Below, piece by piece: positions 17,675 to 26,018 of a DNA stretch of 50,583 bases. Every line of letters begins with the position of its first letter. The first letter of the stretch is position 1. The notes under the pieces were generated by a model. It saw nothing but the letters and a program-made list of their open reading frames with translations. It did not search any database and was not told where the DNA came from. Where the stretch lies: NCBI GenBank assembly GCA_030583865.1, contig CP129479.1, positions 2,701,053 to 2,751,635 of the forward strand, read 5' to 3'. The stretch comes from Thermodesulfobacteriota bacterium. GTDB lineage: Bacteria; Desulfobacterota; GWC2-55-46. A program made the position numbers and the translations under genes.

Positions 17675-18125
17675 TCCCGGAACACGATACATAGGCTTTG
17701 CCGTCTTCTACGGCCCGGAGCTGCGGGACTGGGGGACAAAGGTAGTGAGGGGGAAATGGTCTGCCAAGAAAAAAGAAAAGCTCAAAAATATAGTACTCTC
17801 ACTTATGGACCAGCACCAGCCTGATGCGCTAGCCCTCAAAAAGCTTCATCCTTCCAGAAGCTCTAGGCAACTTGATTGTTTTCTCAATGCCATTAAGGTG
17901 ATTGCTGAAGAGACTAGTTTGCCGGTCTACGAGTATCCGATCAAGTACTTGGAAGCTTATTTTTCACCAGGCAAACCGAACAACAAGAGACAACTGGCAG
18001 AGTTATTGGCAGAGAGATATCCGGTTCTCTATAGTGAGATCGAGAATGAAAACCCAAATAAACTCTATCATCTAAAAATGTTTGAAGCAGTGGGAATGGC
18101 AGTGGTTTGTAGTAGAAGAGCATAG
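17637..18125 (+). CDS. RuvC/RNase H-fold protein with altered active site
   Basis: A 162-aa protein with the RuvC-like opening ILAINPGTRYIGFAVF (residues 8-23). In true RuvC the first motif is D-PG; here Asp is Asn. The second motif region reads ALALKKLHPSR where RuvC has a Glu, and the last reads YHLKMFEAVGMA where an Asp pair is usual. So three acidic positions look changed, though the KKLHPSRSS block seems to be a feature of its own subfamily. It may bind branched DNA without cutting, or use other residues. It overlaps the winged-helix gene by 38 bases. Confidence 0.65.
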   Translation: MQTNKTIKILAINPGTRYIGFAVFYGPELRDWGTKVVRGKWSAKKKEKLKNIVLSLMDQHQPDALALKKLHPSRSSRQLDCFLNAIKVIAEETSLPVYEYPIKYLEAYFSPGKPNNKRQLAELLAERYPVLYSEIENENPNKLYHLKMFEAVGMAVVCSRRA

Positions 18126-18266
18126 GTTGGTACGGAAATAATACAAAATTGAAACGCGTAACCTATCGATTTTCAAGGATAATTGGACGGGGTTTAAAGA
18201 AAAAATTCCTTATTATTTCAAAATGTGTTAAAAAAATAGAAAAAATAATTCTCGAATGGTACTGTC

Positions 18267-20627
18267 GTGGCCGTAAAAATTGCTCATTTATCAGATCTTC
18301 ATTGTAACGGCACAAAAGAATGGTCTATCAATTTTGAGAATGTTATCAGTTGTTTACGGGAAATATTACCAGATATTATTGTTATTACAGGAGATTGCGT
18401 TGATGATCCAAACGAAGAGAACTTTAAAAGTCTAATCAAAGCTATAAAAAAATTATGTGATACAATTATCAACGAAAAAGAGTTTTATCTTATTACAATT
18501 CCGGGTAATCACGATCTTTATAAAAATGGGTGGTGGCCTAGATTACCTAAAATTCTACCTCCAAGTAAAATTTTTTCCAAAAATTTTAAGGAGCTTGTTT
18601 ATCCTCACGAAGATACAGATAAGTTATGTGAATTAATTTTCCTAAGATACAAAATTGCTATTTTTCCTTTTGATTCCAATCAACGAACAAAGCTTTTGGG
18701 ATCCAATTTTTTCCTAAAGTTTGCGTTTGCAAAAGGATCTGTAGAAGATCCGCATAAGATTTTCGATAGATTTGAAGATAAATATAGAGGACTTGCGCGA
18801 TCAAATAACATATGTTATGATTTTTGTAAGAAAATAGCCATAGTACACCATCATCCCTTGCCACTACCAACGCCAATAAATCATCAATGGGAAGAGCCTT
18901 TCTTAGTTTTCACTAATTCATATCTATTTCTTTATGAAGCGGGCAAAAGAAAAATAGATCTTATCCTCCATGGTCATAATCATTCATCTGGCATAACGGA
19001 ATACAGAGCTCTAAGCGAAAATCATTCCTTGCCGCCTATCTTTATTTCCGCCTGCGCCACCACTTCTTCGATTAAAAAAGATGAAAACGTAGAGAGGCAA
19101 ATCAAGGTAGTAAACATTTTAGAATCTGGTGCTTGCGAAGTTGATATTTATGAAACACCCCATATTGCTGGTAGTGCAGCTTTTGAAAAGAGGCCTAAAA
19201 ATATCCAACTGTCCGATTACGGCGCTCAAAGAAAAATAAATTTTGGAAACGTAGATTCAAATATAGAACAAATATCAGCTAAAACAAAGGTAGTTGATAT
19301 TTTAGACGATGGGAATGGTGGTGCGAAAGTCACAATAAATTATGAAAAAATTAGGTTTAAACGTGGAATTCATAAAAAGGAAGACCAAACGATAAAGGAG
19401 ACAATATATTCAGATTTGGGTAGAGTTCCAGGTGGTTGGTATGTCTTTGATTCTGAAAGGATGAGAACCTCTGATCAAAGGATTGTATGGGAGCCTCAAG
19501 GCCAAGCTTCAAACCCTAACCAAGAGGAATCCTATGTCGTGGAATTCAAGCCAAGGAAATCAATATCAGAAAATTCTTTAGCTTATTTAACTACTGTGTA
19601 TCCTGATTCCAATGCATATGCTCTTAGCCTAATAGACCATGAGGATATGTATCCCGTTGTGGGCATGGTAAAAGAAGAGTGCTGCAGGATACAAACCGAT
19701 TATCCTACACAGAATTTAGAGCTAATTGTAAAATTCCCTAGTAAAGAATATTTTCCAACCGATCCTGAGAAAATTATTGTTGAAGCGCTTCCCAAAACAG
19801 AATTAATTGAAGACAAAACAACTTACTTGAAAGTTCTAAAGGGTGATTACAACCATCATATCGAAGAAACAAATTTTTTACGAACAAAGGGCGCAATAAA
19901 AATTAACCCCGAATTCAATCAAATAACATTAACAATCAGATATCCTCAGCCCAATCTAATATACGCATTACGCTGGCCTGTTCCTAAAGTGTATTCTTAC
20001 TCATTTGCTGAGCTCAAAGAACACGAAAAATTTGGAAGAAATTACTCTAAGATTTCAAAACTTCGCAAGCTTCTTTTAGACAAAGGCGAAAAAGCTAGAA
20101 CTTTTTTTGAAGAAGTAATTGACAAGATTAAAGAGGAGCTGAGGGATAAGAAACTTGATTTTATTCTATTAGGTTATAACGAAGAAACTAAATTCCTCGA
20201 GGTTGTGTTTGCTCCAAATAAATACCCTAATTCATATAATGATTTATGCGTAGGTAGAGGACCTGCCGGAAAAGCTTTCAAAACGAGAAAAGCACAATAT
20301 TTCGAGAAAACAGGAAATGCATGCCTAAGTTTGGAAAATCGTAACCTAACTATTAATCTTGAGAATGTGATACCAAATTTGAATCCGGAATTAGTTTTTG
20401 CAATACCCATTCCTATACCAATAATAAAGGATAATGAAATTTTAAAACTCAATCCAGTTGTCGGTGTCTTAAGTATAATCGCATCTGATGCTGCATCTTC
20501 ATTGTCAAGTTTTAACCCGCAAAATCCGATAAAGAATAGAGAGGATTCAGGAAAACGCTTACATGACATCGTATTAGCGATATTCAATAATCATTTTCTT
20601 GAAAAGGAGGAACGATGCCAAAATTAA
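18267..20627 (+). CDS. Metallophosphoesterase with C-terminal GAF-like domain
   Basis: A 786-aa protein. Residues 1-290 form a calcineurin-like phosphoesterase with all metal motifs: SDLHC (9-13), TGDCVDD (near 43), PGNHD (near 82), HHHPLP (near 195) and HGHNH (near 236). A long middle part (300-600) is mostly beta-strand and unrecognised. The last 170 residues resemble a GAF sensor (GRGPAGKAFKTRKA near 670, then a hydrophobic VGVLSII strand). The start is a GTG; no strong ribosome site is seen. The gene is much more AT-rich than the backbone. The next gene overlaps by 13 bases. A nucleotide- or nucleic-acid-hydrolysing effector switched by a small-molecule sensor is a reasonable guess. Confidence 0.78.
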   Translation: MAVKIAHLSDLHCNGTKEWSINFENVISCLREILPDIIVITGDCVDDPNEENFKSLIKAIKKLCDTIINEKEFYLITIPGNHDLYKNGWWPRLPKILPPSKIFSKNFKELVYPHEDTDKLCELIFLRYKIAIFPFDSNQRTKLLGSNFFLKFAFAKGSVEDPHKIFDRFEDKYRGLARSNNICYDFCKKIAIVHHHPLPLPTPINHQWEEPFLVFTNSYLFLYEAGKRKIDLILHGHNHSSGITEYRALSENHSLPPIFISACATTSSIKKDENVERQIKVVNILESGACEVDIYETPHIAGSAAFEKRPKNIQLSDYGAQRKINFGNVDSNIEQISAKTKVVDILDDGNGGAKVTINYEKIRFKRGIHKKEDQTIKETIYSDLGRVPGGWYVFDSERMRTSDQRIVWEPQGQASNPNQEESYVVEFKPRKSISENSLAYLTTVYPDSNAYALSLIDHEDMYPVVGMVKEECCRIQTDYPTQNLELIVKFPSKEYFPTDPEKIIVEALPKTELIEDKTTYLKVLKGDYNHHIEETNFLRTKGAIKINPEFNQITLTIRYPQPNLIYALRWPVPKVYSYSFAELKEHEKFGRNYSKISKLRKLLLDKGEKARTFFEEVIDKIKEELRDKKLDFILLGYNEETKFLEVVFAPNKYPNSYNDLCVGRGPAGKAFKTRKAQYFEKTGNACLSLENRNLTINLENVIPNLNPELVFAIPIPIPIIKDNEILKLNPVVGVLSIIASDAASSLSSFNPQNPIKNREDSGKRLHDIVLAIFNNHFLEKEERCQN

Positions 20628-20773
20628 CGAGCGCGATAAATAGCTGGACTGAAACCGAAGAGCAATTTGGATTTGATGGAATGTGTGGCATTCGAATTAT
20701 CGATCCTGATGATGAGAAACAACGCAAACTGTTAGCCAAGTTACTTGAAAACATTGAAGCTGATGAACAATAG
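20615..20773 (+). CDS. 52-aa partner of the MPP-GAF protein
   Basis: An AGGAGG five bases before the ATG at 20615 and a 13-base overlap with the MPP-GAF gene mark a real small gene. The 52 residues include SWTETEEQFGFDGMCGIRII, then an acidic-basic helix (DPDDEKQRKLLAKLLENIEA). It is acidic overall. Nothing similar is recognised. It could be a regulator, inhibitor or substrate of the larger protein. Confidence 0.72.
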   Translation: MPKLTSAINSWTETEEQFGFDGMCGIRIIDPDDEKQRKLLAKLLENIEADEQ

Positions 20774-20801
20774 TTCTTTTCAAATCAATATCTCTCTATT
20801 T

Positions 20802-20840
20802 AAAAAGCTGTATATAAAAATTATATATACAGCTTTTTTT
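20802..20840. terminator. Bidirectional intrinsic terminator
   Basis: A long perfect stem: 20802-20816 pairs with 20824-20838 (15 pairs, core AAGCTGTATATA). An A tract precedes and a T tract follows, so it can stop both the rightward MPP pair and the leftward nuclease operon that ends at 20843. Confidence 0.88.
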
Positions 20841-20842
20841 AT

Positions 20843-21616
20843 TTAACTAAAACTGTTATTCCACCCCCTACACCCCTCCTCATACTCGCAATCCTTACAC
20901 CAGAACCCGATCCGGGGAAAGAACATTTGGCCCTCAATCCCTTTTAGGACCTGTTTTGCCAGGTAGAAGAATCTCTGGTAATCGGATTTTCCTCGTACGG
21001 TCTCCATGACGTTGATTTTGGGCTTTTTGTTTTTTACGAAATTGACCACCTTAAGCACTTTTGGTGGCTTCTGGTAAAGGACTTCATAGGCGTAGCTATA
21101 GGCGGTCAGCTGGATGCTGTTTAGGACATCATCCAGGCTCATGGTCTGCTGAGAGGTCTTGAACTCCACAATCGTGCCGTCCTTCTCGATAAGGTCCATG
21201 TACCCTTCGAGGTTGACCGCCAGCTTTTCGCCGGTGGACGGGTTGATGACAGGGACGGTGAAGGGGATTTCAGCCCCTTTTATCTCATTTGCAGGCTCGT
21301 GAAAATAGAGCCCGAGGATCTCCTTTGCCAGAAGCACCAGCCTTTCCTCGTCCTCGCCCTCCTTGAAGCGGATATCCATCTCAAGCTTCTGGGCGTACCA
21401 GTCCGCCTCTATAATCTTGTATAAGCGCTCCAGCGAGGCTCCGTTGCCGTTCATTCTTTCCCTGTGCAGCCAATCAAGGGCAGAATGGACCGCGCTCCCG
21501 AAGGCCAAGCCCGAAGACTTGAAGGAAACCGGCAGCTTATCTATGTACCGGAATTTGTACTTGAGGCTGCACTGCATATAGAGATTTATCCTGCTCGCCG
21601 ATATGTACTCAGGCAT
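20843..21616 (-). CDS. RecB/Cas4-like PD-(D/E)XK nuclease
   Basis: A 257-aa protein of the PDDEXK_1 family (RecB/AddB/Cas4-like). It opens with ISASRINLYMQCSLKYKFRY, the family's N-terminal cysteine (Cys16) and Tyr motif. The catalytic part is GYMDLI then TIVEFKTSQ (near 138-152), with Asp, Glu and Lys all present, followed by a QLTAYSYAYEV helix (motif IV, QxxxY). Three more cysteines near 243-252 (CKDCEYEEGC) complete an iron-sulfur site. These proteins are 5'-3' or 3'-5' DNA exonucleases. It overlaps the upstream gene by 8 bases and probably works in recombination of the element. Confidence 0.88.
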   Translation of the reverse strand: MPEYISASRINLYMQCSLKYKFRYIDKLPVSFKSSGLAFGSAVHSALDWLHRERMNGNGASLERLYKIIEADWYAQKLEMDIRFKEGEDEERLVLLAKEILGLYFHEPANEIKGAEIPFTVPVINPSTGEKLAVNLEGYMDLIEKDGTIVEFKTSQQTMSLDDVLNSIQLTAYSYAYEVLYQKPPKVLKVVNFVKNKKPKINVMETVRGKSDYQRFFYLAKQVLKGIEGQMFFPRIGFWCKDCEYEEGCRGWNNSFS

Positions 21617-21986
21617 GGCTGTCCCCCTTTGCCTCTTTCAGCAGGCGCTCGATGAGTCTGCTTGCCTCGTTTTTGGAGGCCTCTTTTAAAGAACTGACCT
21701 GAAAGGCCTTTAGAAGGTGCTCGTGTGCCTTATCTCCCTCCACTCCCTTATCAGCAAGGAGCCTGAAGAGAAGCCTTTTCTGGGGGAAGGTCATCAGGCC
21801 CTCTGTTTTCTCCAAGCTTCCATTACCATTCCCGCCCTTGCCCTTGACACCTCCATTGCCTGTCCGGTTCGCATCTTTCAGAGCCTTGTAGTCGATCAGG
21901 AATTCATCGCCGGGCTGAAGAAAGATTTTTACGACCACCTCTCCATGCTTGTTTACTACATTCATGCACTTGGTTCTGTTTTCCAT
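21609..21986 (-). CDS. Unknown recombination-associated protein
   Basis: A 125-aa protein in two parts joined by a Gly/Asn-rich linker (residues 42-60). The first part is a small beta-rich unit. The second (65-120: FPQKRLLFRLLADKG, then SSLKEASKNEASRLIERLL) has the pattern of a small helical domain seen at the C-termini of several phage and plasmid recombination proteins. It is coupled to the RecB/Cas4-like nuclease by an 8-base overlap and is divergent from the ATPase at 22122. It may load or target the nuclease. Confidence 0.6.
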   Translation of the reverse strand: MENRTKCMNVVNKHGEVVVKIFLQPGDEFLIDYKALKDANRTGNGGVKGKGGNGNGSLEKTEGLMTFPQKRLLFRLLADKGVEGDKAHEHLLKAFQVSSLKEASKNEASRLIERLLKEAKGDSHA

Positions 21987-22121
21987 TTTTTATCCCTCCT
22001 TTTATTAAAGAACTGCCTTCAGCTTATATTTTTCAAAAGGCTGGGCAAAGGAGGGCAAAGTTGCCGCTAAGGACAATTTTGGCATTCTTTTATTTTTGAG
22101 TTGAACCCTTACAATTAAGGA

Positions 22122-23441
22122 ATGCTTGTCACAAATAACAAAAACTCAATAACTCCCTTTGCTGTTACCAACTACCGGCATCTAAGAAAGAGGTTTGGAA
22201 TAAAAGAGCAGGACCGGCTGGGGCATATGTATGTCATCGGGAAGACCGGCACAGGCAAATCGACGCTGTTGAAAAATCTGATCGCGGCTGATCTACGGAA
22301 TGGAAACGGGCTGGCCCTGATAGACCCGCATGGCGACTTGGCCGAGGATGTTCTTGATTTAGTACCTGAGGAGCGAATCGAGGATGTGATCTACTTCAAC
22401 CCGCAGGACCTGGAGTACCCTACCGCTTTCAATCTTCTTGAGAGAGCTACGCCATACAGCCATTACCTGATTGTCTCCGGACTAATCTCGGTGTTCAAAA
22501 AAGTCTGGGCTGATTTCTGGGGGCCGCGTCTTGAGCACATCCTGAGGAATGCGCTATTTACCCTTCTGGAGCGCCCTCAAAGCACGCTTTTAGACCTGCC
22601 AAGGCTTTTGACGGATAAAGATTTCAGGAAAGGCGTGGTCGGAAGGATAAACCACCAGCAGGTCAGGGACTTTTGGCAATATGAATTTGAAAAATACTCT
22701 GCCTGGCTTAAGGCCGAGGCGACCGCGCCTATACTCAATAAAATTGGGCAGTTCCTTACGAGCGTCCCCTTGAGAAGTATAGTGGGCCAACAGGAGAATT
22801 CGTTCAGGATTCGAAAAGCAATGGATGAAGGAAAAATCCTTATCGCCAATCTCTCTAAAGGCAAGCTCGGGGAGGACAACGCCGCCCTCTTGGGTGCGCT
22901 CCTGGTGACCAGGATACAGCTTGCAGCATTAAGCCGGGCCAATATACCTGAAAAGGACAGGCGGCCTTTTTACCTGTATGTGGACGAGTTCCACAATTTT
23001 ATTACGAGCTCCTTTACCGACAGCCTCTCAGAGACCCGCAAGTACGGATTAGGCCTTGTGCTCGCCAACCAGTATATCTTTCAGCTCGATGAAAATATAC
23101 GGCAGTCAATTTTCGGCAATGTGGGAACGATTATTTCGTTCAGGGTCGGGGCTGAGGACGCAAAAAGGCTTGCCCTGGAGTTCAATGGATCAATTGAGGA
23201 GCGCGATCTTGTGAGCCTGGAAAACCACCATATCTTTCTTAAGCTGATGATTGATGGAGCCAGCTCAGAACCCTTCAGCGCCATAACACTTCCACCTCCC
23301 CAGCCTATACACTCCTTCAAGGAGCAAATCATTGCAAATTCCAGAGCTAAATATTGCAGGCCAAGGAAAGAGGTCGAAAGGGAAATTCTATTGAGGAGGA
23401 CTCCCCCAAGCACGCCAACAGCCCAGAGGCTGCCGCTTTAG
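22122..23441 (+). CDS. TraG/VirD4/HerA-like DNA-transfer ATPase
   Basis: A 439-aa soluble ATPase. Walker A GKTGTGKS is at residues 40-47, LALIDPHGDLAEDV follows near 66, and Walker B FYLYVDEFHNF is near 285. A conserved SETRKYGLGLVLANQY follows. This matches the type IV secretion coupling-protein/DUF87 family that pumps DNA. It lacks the N-terminal membrane helices of VirD4. It is a shorter relative of the 959-aa ATPase at 3114-5993, with the same order of motifs, so the element has two such motors. Rightward, 106 bases before the DUF932 gene. Confidence 0.85.
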   Translation: MLVTNNKNSITPFAVTNYRHLRKRFGIKEQDRLGHMYVIGKTGTGKSTLLKNLIAADLRNGNGLALIDPHGDLAEDVLDLVPEERIEDVIYFNPQDLEYPTAFNLLERATPYSHYLIVSGLISVFKKVWADFWGPRLEHILRNALFTLLERPQSTLLDLPRLLTDKDFRKGVVGRINHQQVRDFWQYEFEKYSAWLKAEATAPILNKIGQFLTSVPLRSIVGQQENSFRIRKAMDEGKILIANLSKGKLGEDNAALLGALLVTRIQLAALSRANIPEKDRRPFYLYVDEFHNFITSSFTDSLSETRKYGLGLVLANQYIFQLDENIRQSIFGNVGTIISFRVGAEDAKRLALEFNGSIEERDLVSLENHHIFLKLMIDGASSEPFSAITLPPPQPIHSFKEQIIANSRAKYCRPRKEVEREILLRRTPPSTPTAQRLPL

Positions 23442-23546
23442 TAATTGCCTTCAAAGGCAAAATCACCCACCTTATCGATTCCCGTCCTCCGTTTTATTCT
23501 CTAACCAGATTTGTTCTTTCAAATTTCTTTTCAAAAAGGAGGACTT

Positions 23547-24542
23547 ATGGATTTAGTCGAACTGCTTCAGACGCTCGAAAAACAGCATCCGCTTAAATGG
23601 GATAGGAAGCTCAATACCTCAGTAATCGACATGAAAGTTGAAGATGGATCAGCAAAACTGGAAATTCCCGGCAATTACAACTTGCTTGCGATCACTAAGC
23701 CGTGCCATCAACAGATAGCCGAGCGTCTTGATATTCCAGTCAAGTATTACAACCGTATGGAGGCCGAGGCTCCCTATCTTCTAGCAGGGAATGTCAATGC
23801 CTGGCTGACAAGGATGGAGAAGGATATCTTCGTACGGGGATTGGGGGATGCGGTCCGGGCTTTCTTAAGCAACCGCTACAGGGTAATAGACCATCTCGAC
23901 TTCCTGTATTGCTCTTTAAACGAGCTTCAGGCAAATAGGGCTGAAATCGAAGACTGCCATCTTTCAGAAACGGAGATGTATGTCAAAGTGCGGAGCCATC
24001 ATTTGAAGGACGTCATCAGGCACAGGGATGATCTTATAATCGGCGGCCTTCTCCTTACCAACTCCGAGACCGGGCACAAGGCCCTACGTGTCGAGCCGAG
24101 GATATTCCGGGTCCAATGCACAAATGGGATGGTCATAGAGAAGCTGACGACCCGCCAGGTCCACCTAGGAAACGGGAACGGTGGGAATGGAGAACTGGAC
24201 GACGATATGGTCTATCTTGCAATCCGGAGGTCCATAAGGGAGCTTTTCGGGCGCTTCGGCGAGATCGTCCAATCCCTAAGGGATTCTACTGAAATCAAAA
24301 TCCTGAATCCACAAGGAGTCATAAACAACCTGGTCAAGCATTACGGCTTAAACGAAACCCAGAAGGAAAACATCCTCATGGCCTTTGGCTCGGAGCCTGA
24401 ATCAGATGCCTATGGCATAGCTAATGCCGTGACCAACGCAGCTCAGAAGGAGGAGAGCTGGGAAGGTAGCCTTGAGCTTGAGAAGATAGGAGGAAGGCTT
24501 TTGGCCCTGCCTGCCCAAGGGTTCAAGGCCTTTGATTGCTAA
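23547..24542 (+). CDS. DUF932 plasmid/phage-type protein
   Basis: A 331-aa protein matching DUF932: KYYNRMEAEAPYLLAGNVNAW and VRAFLSNRYRVIDHLDF near 60-120, then a beta-rich core and PRIFRVQCTNGM near 195. Members are widespread on plasmids and phages, often near recombination genes, and their activity is unknown. The start is the ATG at 23547 with AAGGAGG nine bases upstream. A terminator follows directly. Confidence 0.82.
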   Translation: MDLVELLQTLEKQHPLKWDRKLNTSVIDMKVEDGSAKLEIPGNYNLLAITKPCHQQIAERLDIPVKYYNRMEAEAPYLLAGNVNAWLTRMEKDIFVRGLGDAVRAFLSNRYRVIDHLDFLYCSLNELQANRAEIEDCHLSETEMYVKVRSHHLKDVIRHRDDLIIGGLLLTNSETGHKALRVEPRIFRVQCTNGMVIEKLTTRQVHLGNGNGGNGELDDDMVYLAIRRSIRELFGRFGEIVQSLRDSTEIKILNPQGVINNLVKHYGLNETQKENILMAFGSEPESDAYGIANAVTNAAQKEESWEGSLELEKIGGRLLALPAQGFKAFDC

Positions 24543-24555
24543 AAAATAGTCAAAT

Positions 24556-24583
24556 GGAGATACCGGATGGTGTCTCCTTTTTA
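24556..24583 (+). terminator. Intrinsic terminator after the DUF932 gene
   Basis: GGAGATACC (24556-24564) pairs with GGTGTCTCC (24569-24577), one wobble, GGAT loop, then TTTTTAT. It separates the DUF932 gene from the graspetide operon. Confidence 0.88.
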
Positions 24584-24588
24584 TATTA

Positions 24589-24617
24589 TTGACTAAACAA
24601 TATGGATAAAATATACT
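24589..24617 (+). promoter_or_regulatory. Promoter of the graspetide operon
   Basis: TTGACT (24589-24594) and TATACT (24612-24617) are 17 bases apart, close to consensus. Transcription would start near 24624, 26 bases before the precursor ATG. Confidence 0.75.
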
Positions 24618-24649
24618 AAATCTCTTAAAAATTCCTGAGGGGAGAGGTC

Positions 24650-25078
24650 ATGGGCGATCACATTGAGGCAAATGCGATTCCATTTATAATGTTATTTTCA
24701 AAACCCAGAAGAAATGCGGAAGCATTGCCAGGTAGATATGATAATGAACTAGATGTAATGGTATTAGATGTAGCTGGACAGAAGATGCCATTAATTAAAA
24801 CGAGCTCAATGCCAGAACTTATAACATTTACTAGGGTGCAGCGTGAATCCAATGATGAGCAAGAAAATCCTATTATGCAAGAAACAGTGACCAAGACTGC
24901 CGTTTCCAGGGAATCCGACGACCATAGCAACTATTTATTAGAGACGATGACCAAAACATTTACAGAAAGAGAATCAGATGATGATTCTTTAGGTATCAAT
25001 GAATTATATACAAAAACAGAAGTTGATCGTGAGCAGGAAGACACTTTGATCGGCTTACCAAATGATTATCATTCTTAG
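24650..25078 (+). CDS. Graspetide-type RiPP precursor with four core repeats
   Basis: A 142-aa protein. The first 55 residues look like a leader, with IPFIMLFSKP (10-19) recalling the PFF-type ligase-binding helix of microviridin leaders. Four repeats follow with the pattern TxTxxxRExxD: Thr59/61 with Arg65-Glu66 and Asp69; Thr81/83 with Arg87-Glu88 and Asp90/91; Thr101/103 with Arg107-Glu108 and Asp110/111; Thr121/123 with Arg127-Glu128 and Glu130/Asp131. Spacing is 22, 20 and 20 residues. Such Thr-plus-acid repeats are where ATP-grasp enzymes form ester links between side chains. GGAGAGG precedes the ATG. The ligase gene overlaps the end by 17 bases. Confidence 0.85.
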   Translation: MGDHIEANAIPFIMLFSKPRRNAEALPGRYDNELDVMVLDVAGQKMPLIKTSSMPELITFTRVQRESNDEQENPIMQETVTKTAVSRESDDHSNYLLETMTKTFTERESDDDSLGINELYTKTEVDREQEDTLIGLPNDYHS

Positions 25079-26018
25079 TAACCGCGAAGATATAACCGCA
25101 GATTATGTCATATTAGAGCTTAGAAAAAGAAAGGTTGATTTCTTTCGATTTAATACAGAAGATTTCCCCCTAAATGTAAAGCTTTCTCTGAATTACGGTA
25201 CAACTAATTTTCTTCAGACTCCCAATAATAAAATAATCCCCTTTTCCGATATACAAAGCATTTGGTATAGAAGACCCATTCTTCCTGATTTTAATAAGTT
25301 CAGATTAGAAAAAGGTGTGGAAGATTTTTGTACTAAGGAATCTTTTGCAGCACTGGAAGGTGCGTGGACTCTATTAGATTGTAACTGGGTGAGCAATCCC
25401 TTTAATATCAGAAAGGCAGAAATAAAACCATTTCAATTAAGCGTAGCATCTGAGATTGGATTTAAAATACCGAAAACTTTAATTTCCAACGACTCGGAAT
25501 TAATCAAAAATTTTTATCTAAAAAACAATAAATGTACGATCGTAAAACCAATAAAAACTTCTGTCGTAAAAAAAGTGGCAGGAGAAGACATAATCTTCAC
25601 AAGTAGCGTGCAGGATTTTGCTATCGAGAAAGTGAGCAAATGCATTCCAATTCCGTCGATATTCCAAGAAAGATTACCTAAAAAGTACGATATTAGAGTG
25701 ACTGTTATTGGTGAACAAGTATTTCCAGTAGAAATTCATTCGCAGGATTTTAGGGATTCTATGGTTGATTGGCGGCAAGGGGAAAATCCTAAAATTAAAC
25801 ATTTGAGGCATGAGTTGCCCAAGGATATTTCTGATAAATGTCTTCAATTGAATAAGAGATTGGGCTTGAAATTTTCAGCTATTGATTTTGTTTTTACACC
25901 CAATGGTGATTACTATTTTCTTGAAATTAATCCCAATGGTCAGTGGGCATGGATTGAAGAAAGAACTGGCTACAAGTTAACCGAAAGCCTAGTTGATCTT
26001 TTATGCTTAGAAAAATAA
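25062..26018 (+). CDS. ATP-grasp graspetide ligase (MvdC/MvdD-like)
   Basis: A 318-aa ATP-grasp enzyme of the group that makes omega-ester or omega-amide rings in precursor peptides. The N-terminal domain has IWYRRPILP near residue 66, the typical signature of microviridin-type ligases. The ATP-grasp core has VKPIKTSVVKKV (near 162), FQERLPKKYDIRVTVIG (near 205) and the metal-binding end SAIDFVFTPNGDYYFLEINP (near 272-291) with Asp, Glu and Asn in place. It overlaps the precursor gene and the following membrane gene, so all three are coupled. Product: a peptide with several bridged units, one per repeat. Confidence 0.88.
   Translation: MIIILSNREDITADYVILELRKRKVDFFRFNTEDFPLNVKLSLNYGTTNFLQTPNNKIIPFSDIQSIWYRRPILPDFNKFRLEKGVEDFCTKESFAALEGAWTLLDCNWVSNPFNIRKAEIKPFQLSVASEIGFKIPKTLISNDSELIKNFYLKNNKCTIVKPIKTSVVKKVAGEDIIFTSSVQDFAIEKVSKCIPIPSIFQERLPKKYDIRVTVIGEQVFPVEIHSQDFRDSMVDWRQGENPKIKHLRHELPKDISDKCLQLNKRLGLKFSAIDFVFTPNGDYYFLEINPNGQWAWIEERTGYKLTESLVDLLCLEK

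Noticed and set aside
24800-25060. Repeated DNA that could suggest a CRISPR-like array
   Set aside because: The repeats are inside an open frame, vary at the DNA level and keep an amino-acid pattern every 20-22 residues; they are core peptides. No CRISPR array or cas operon is seen anywhere in the window.
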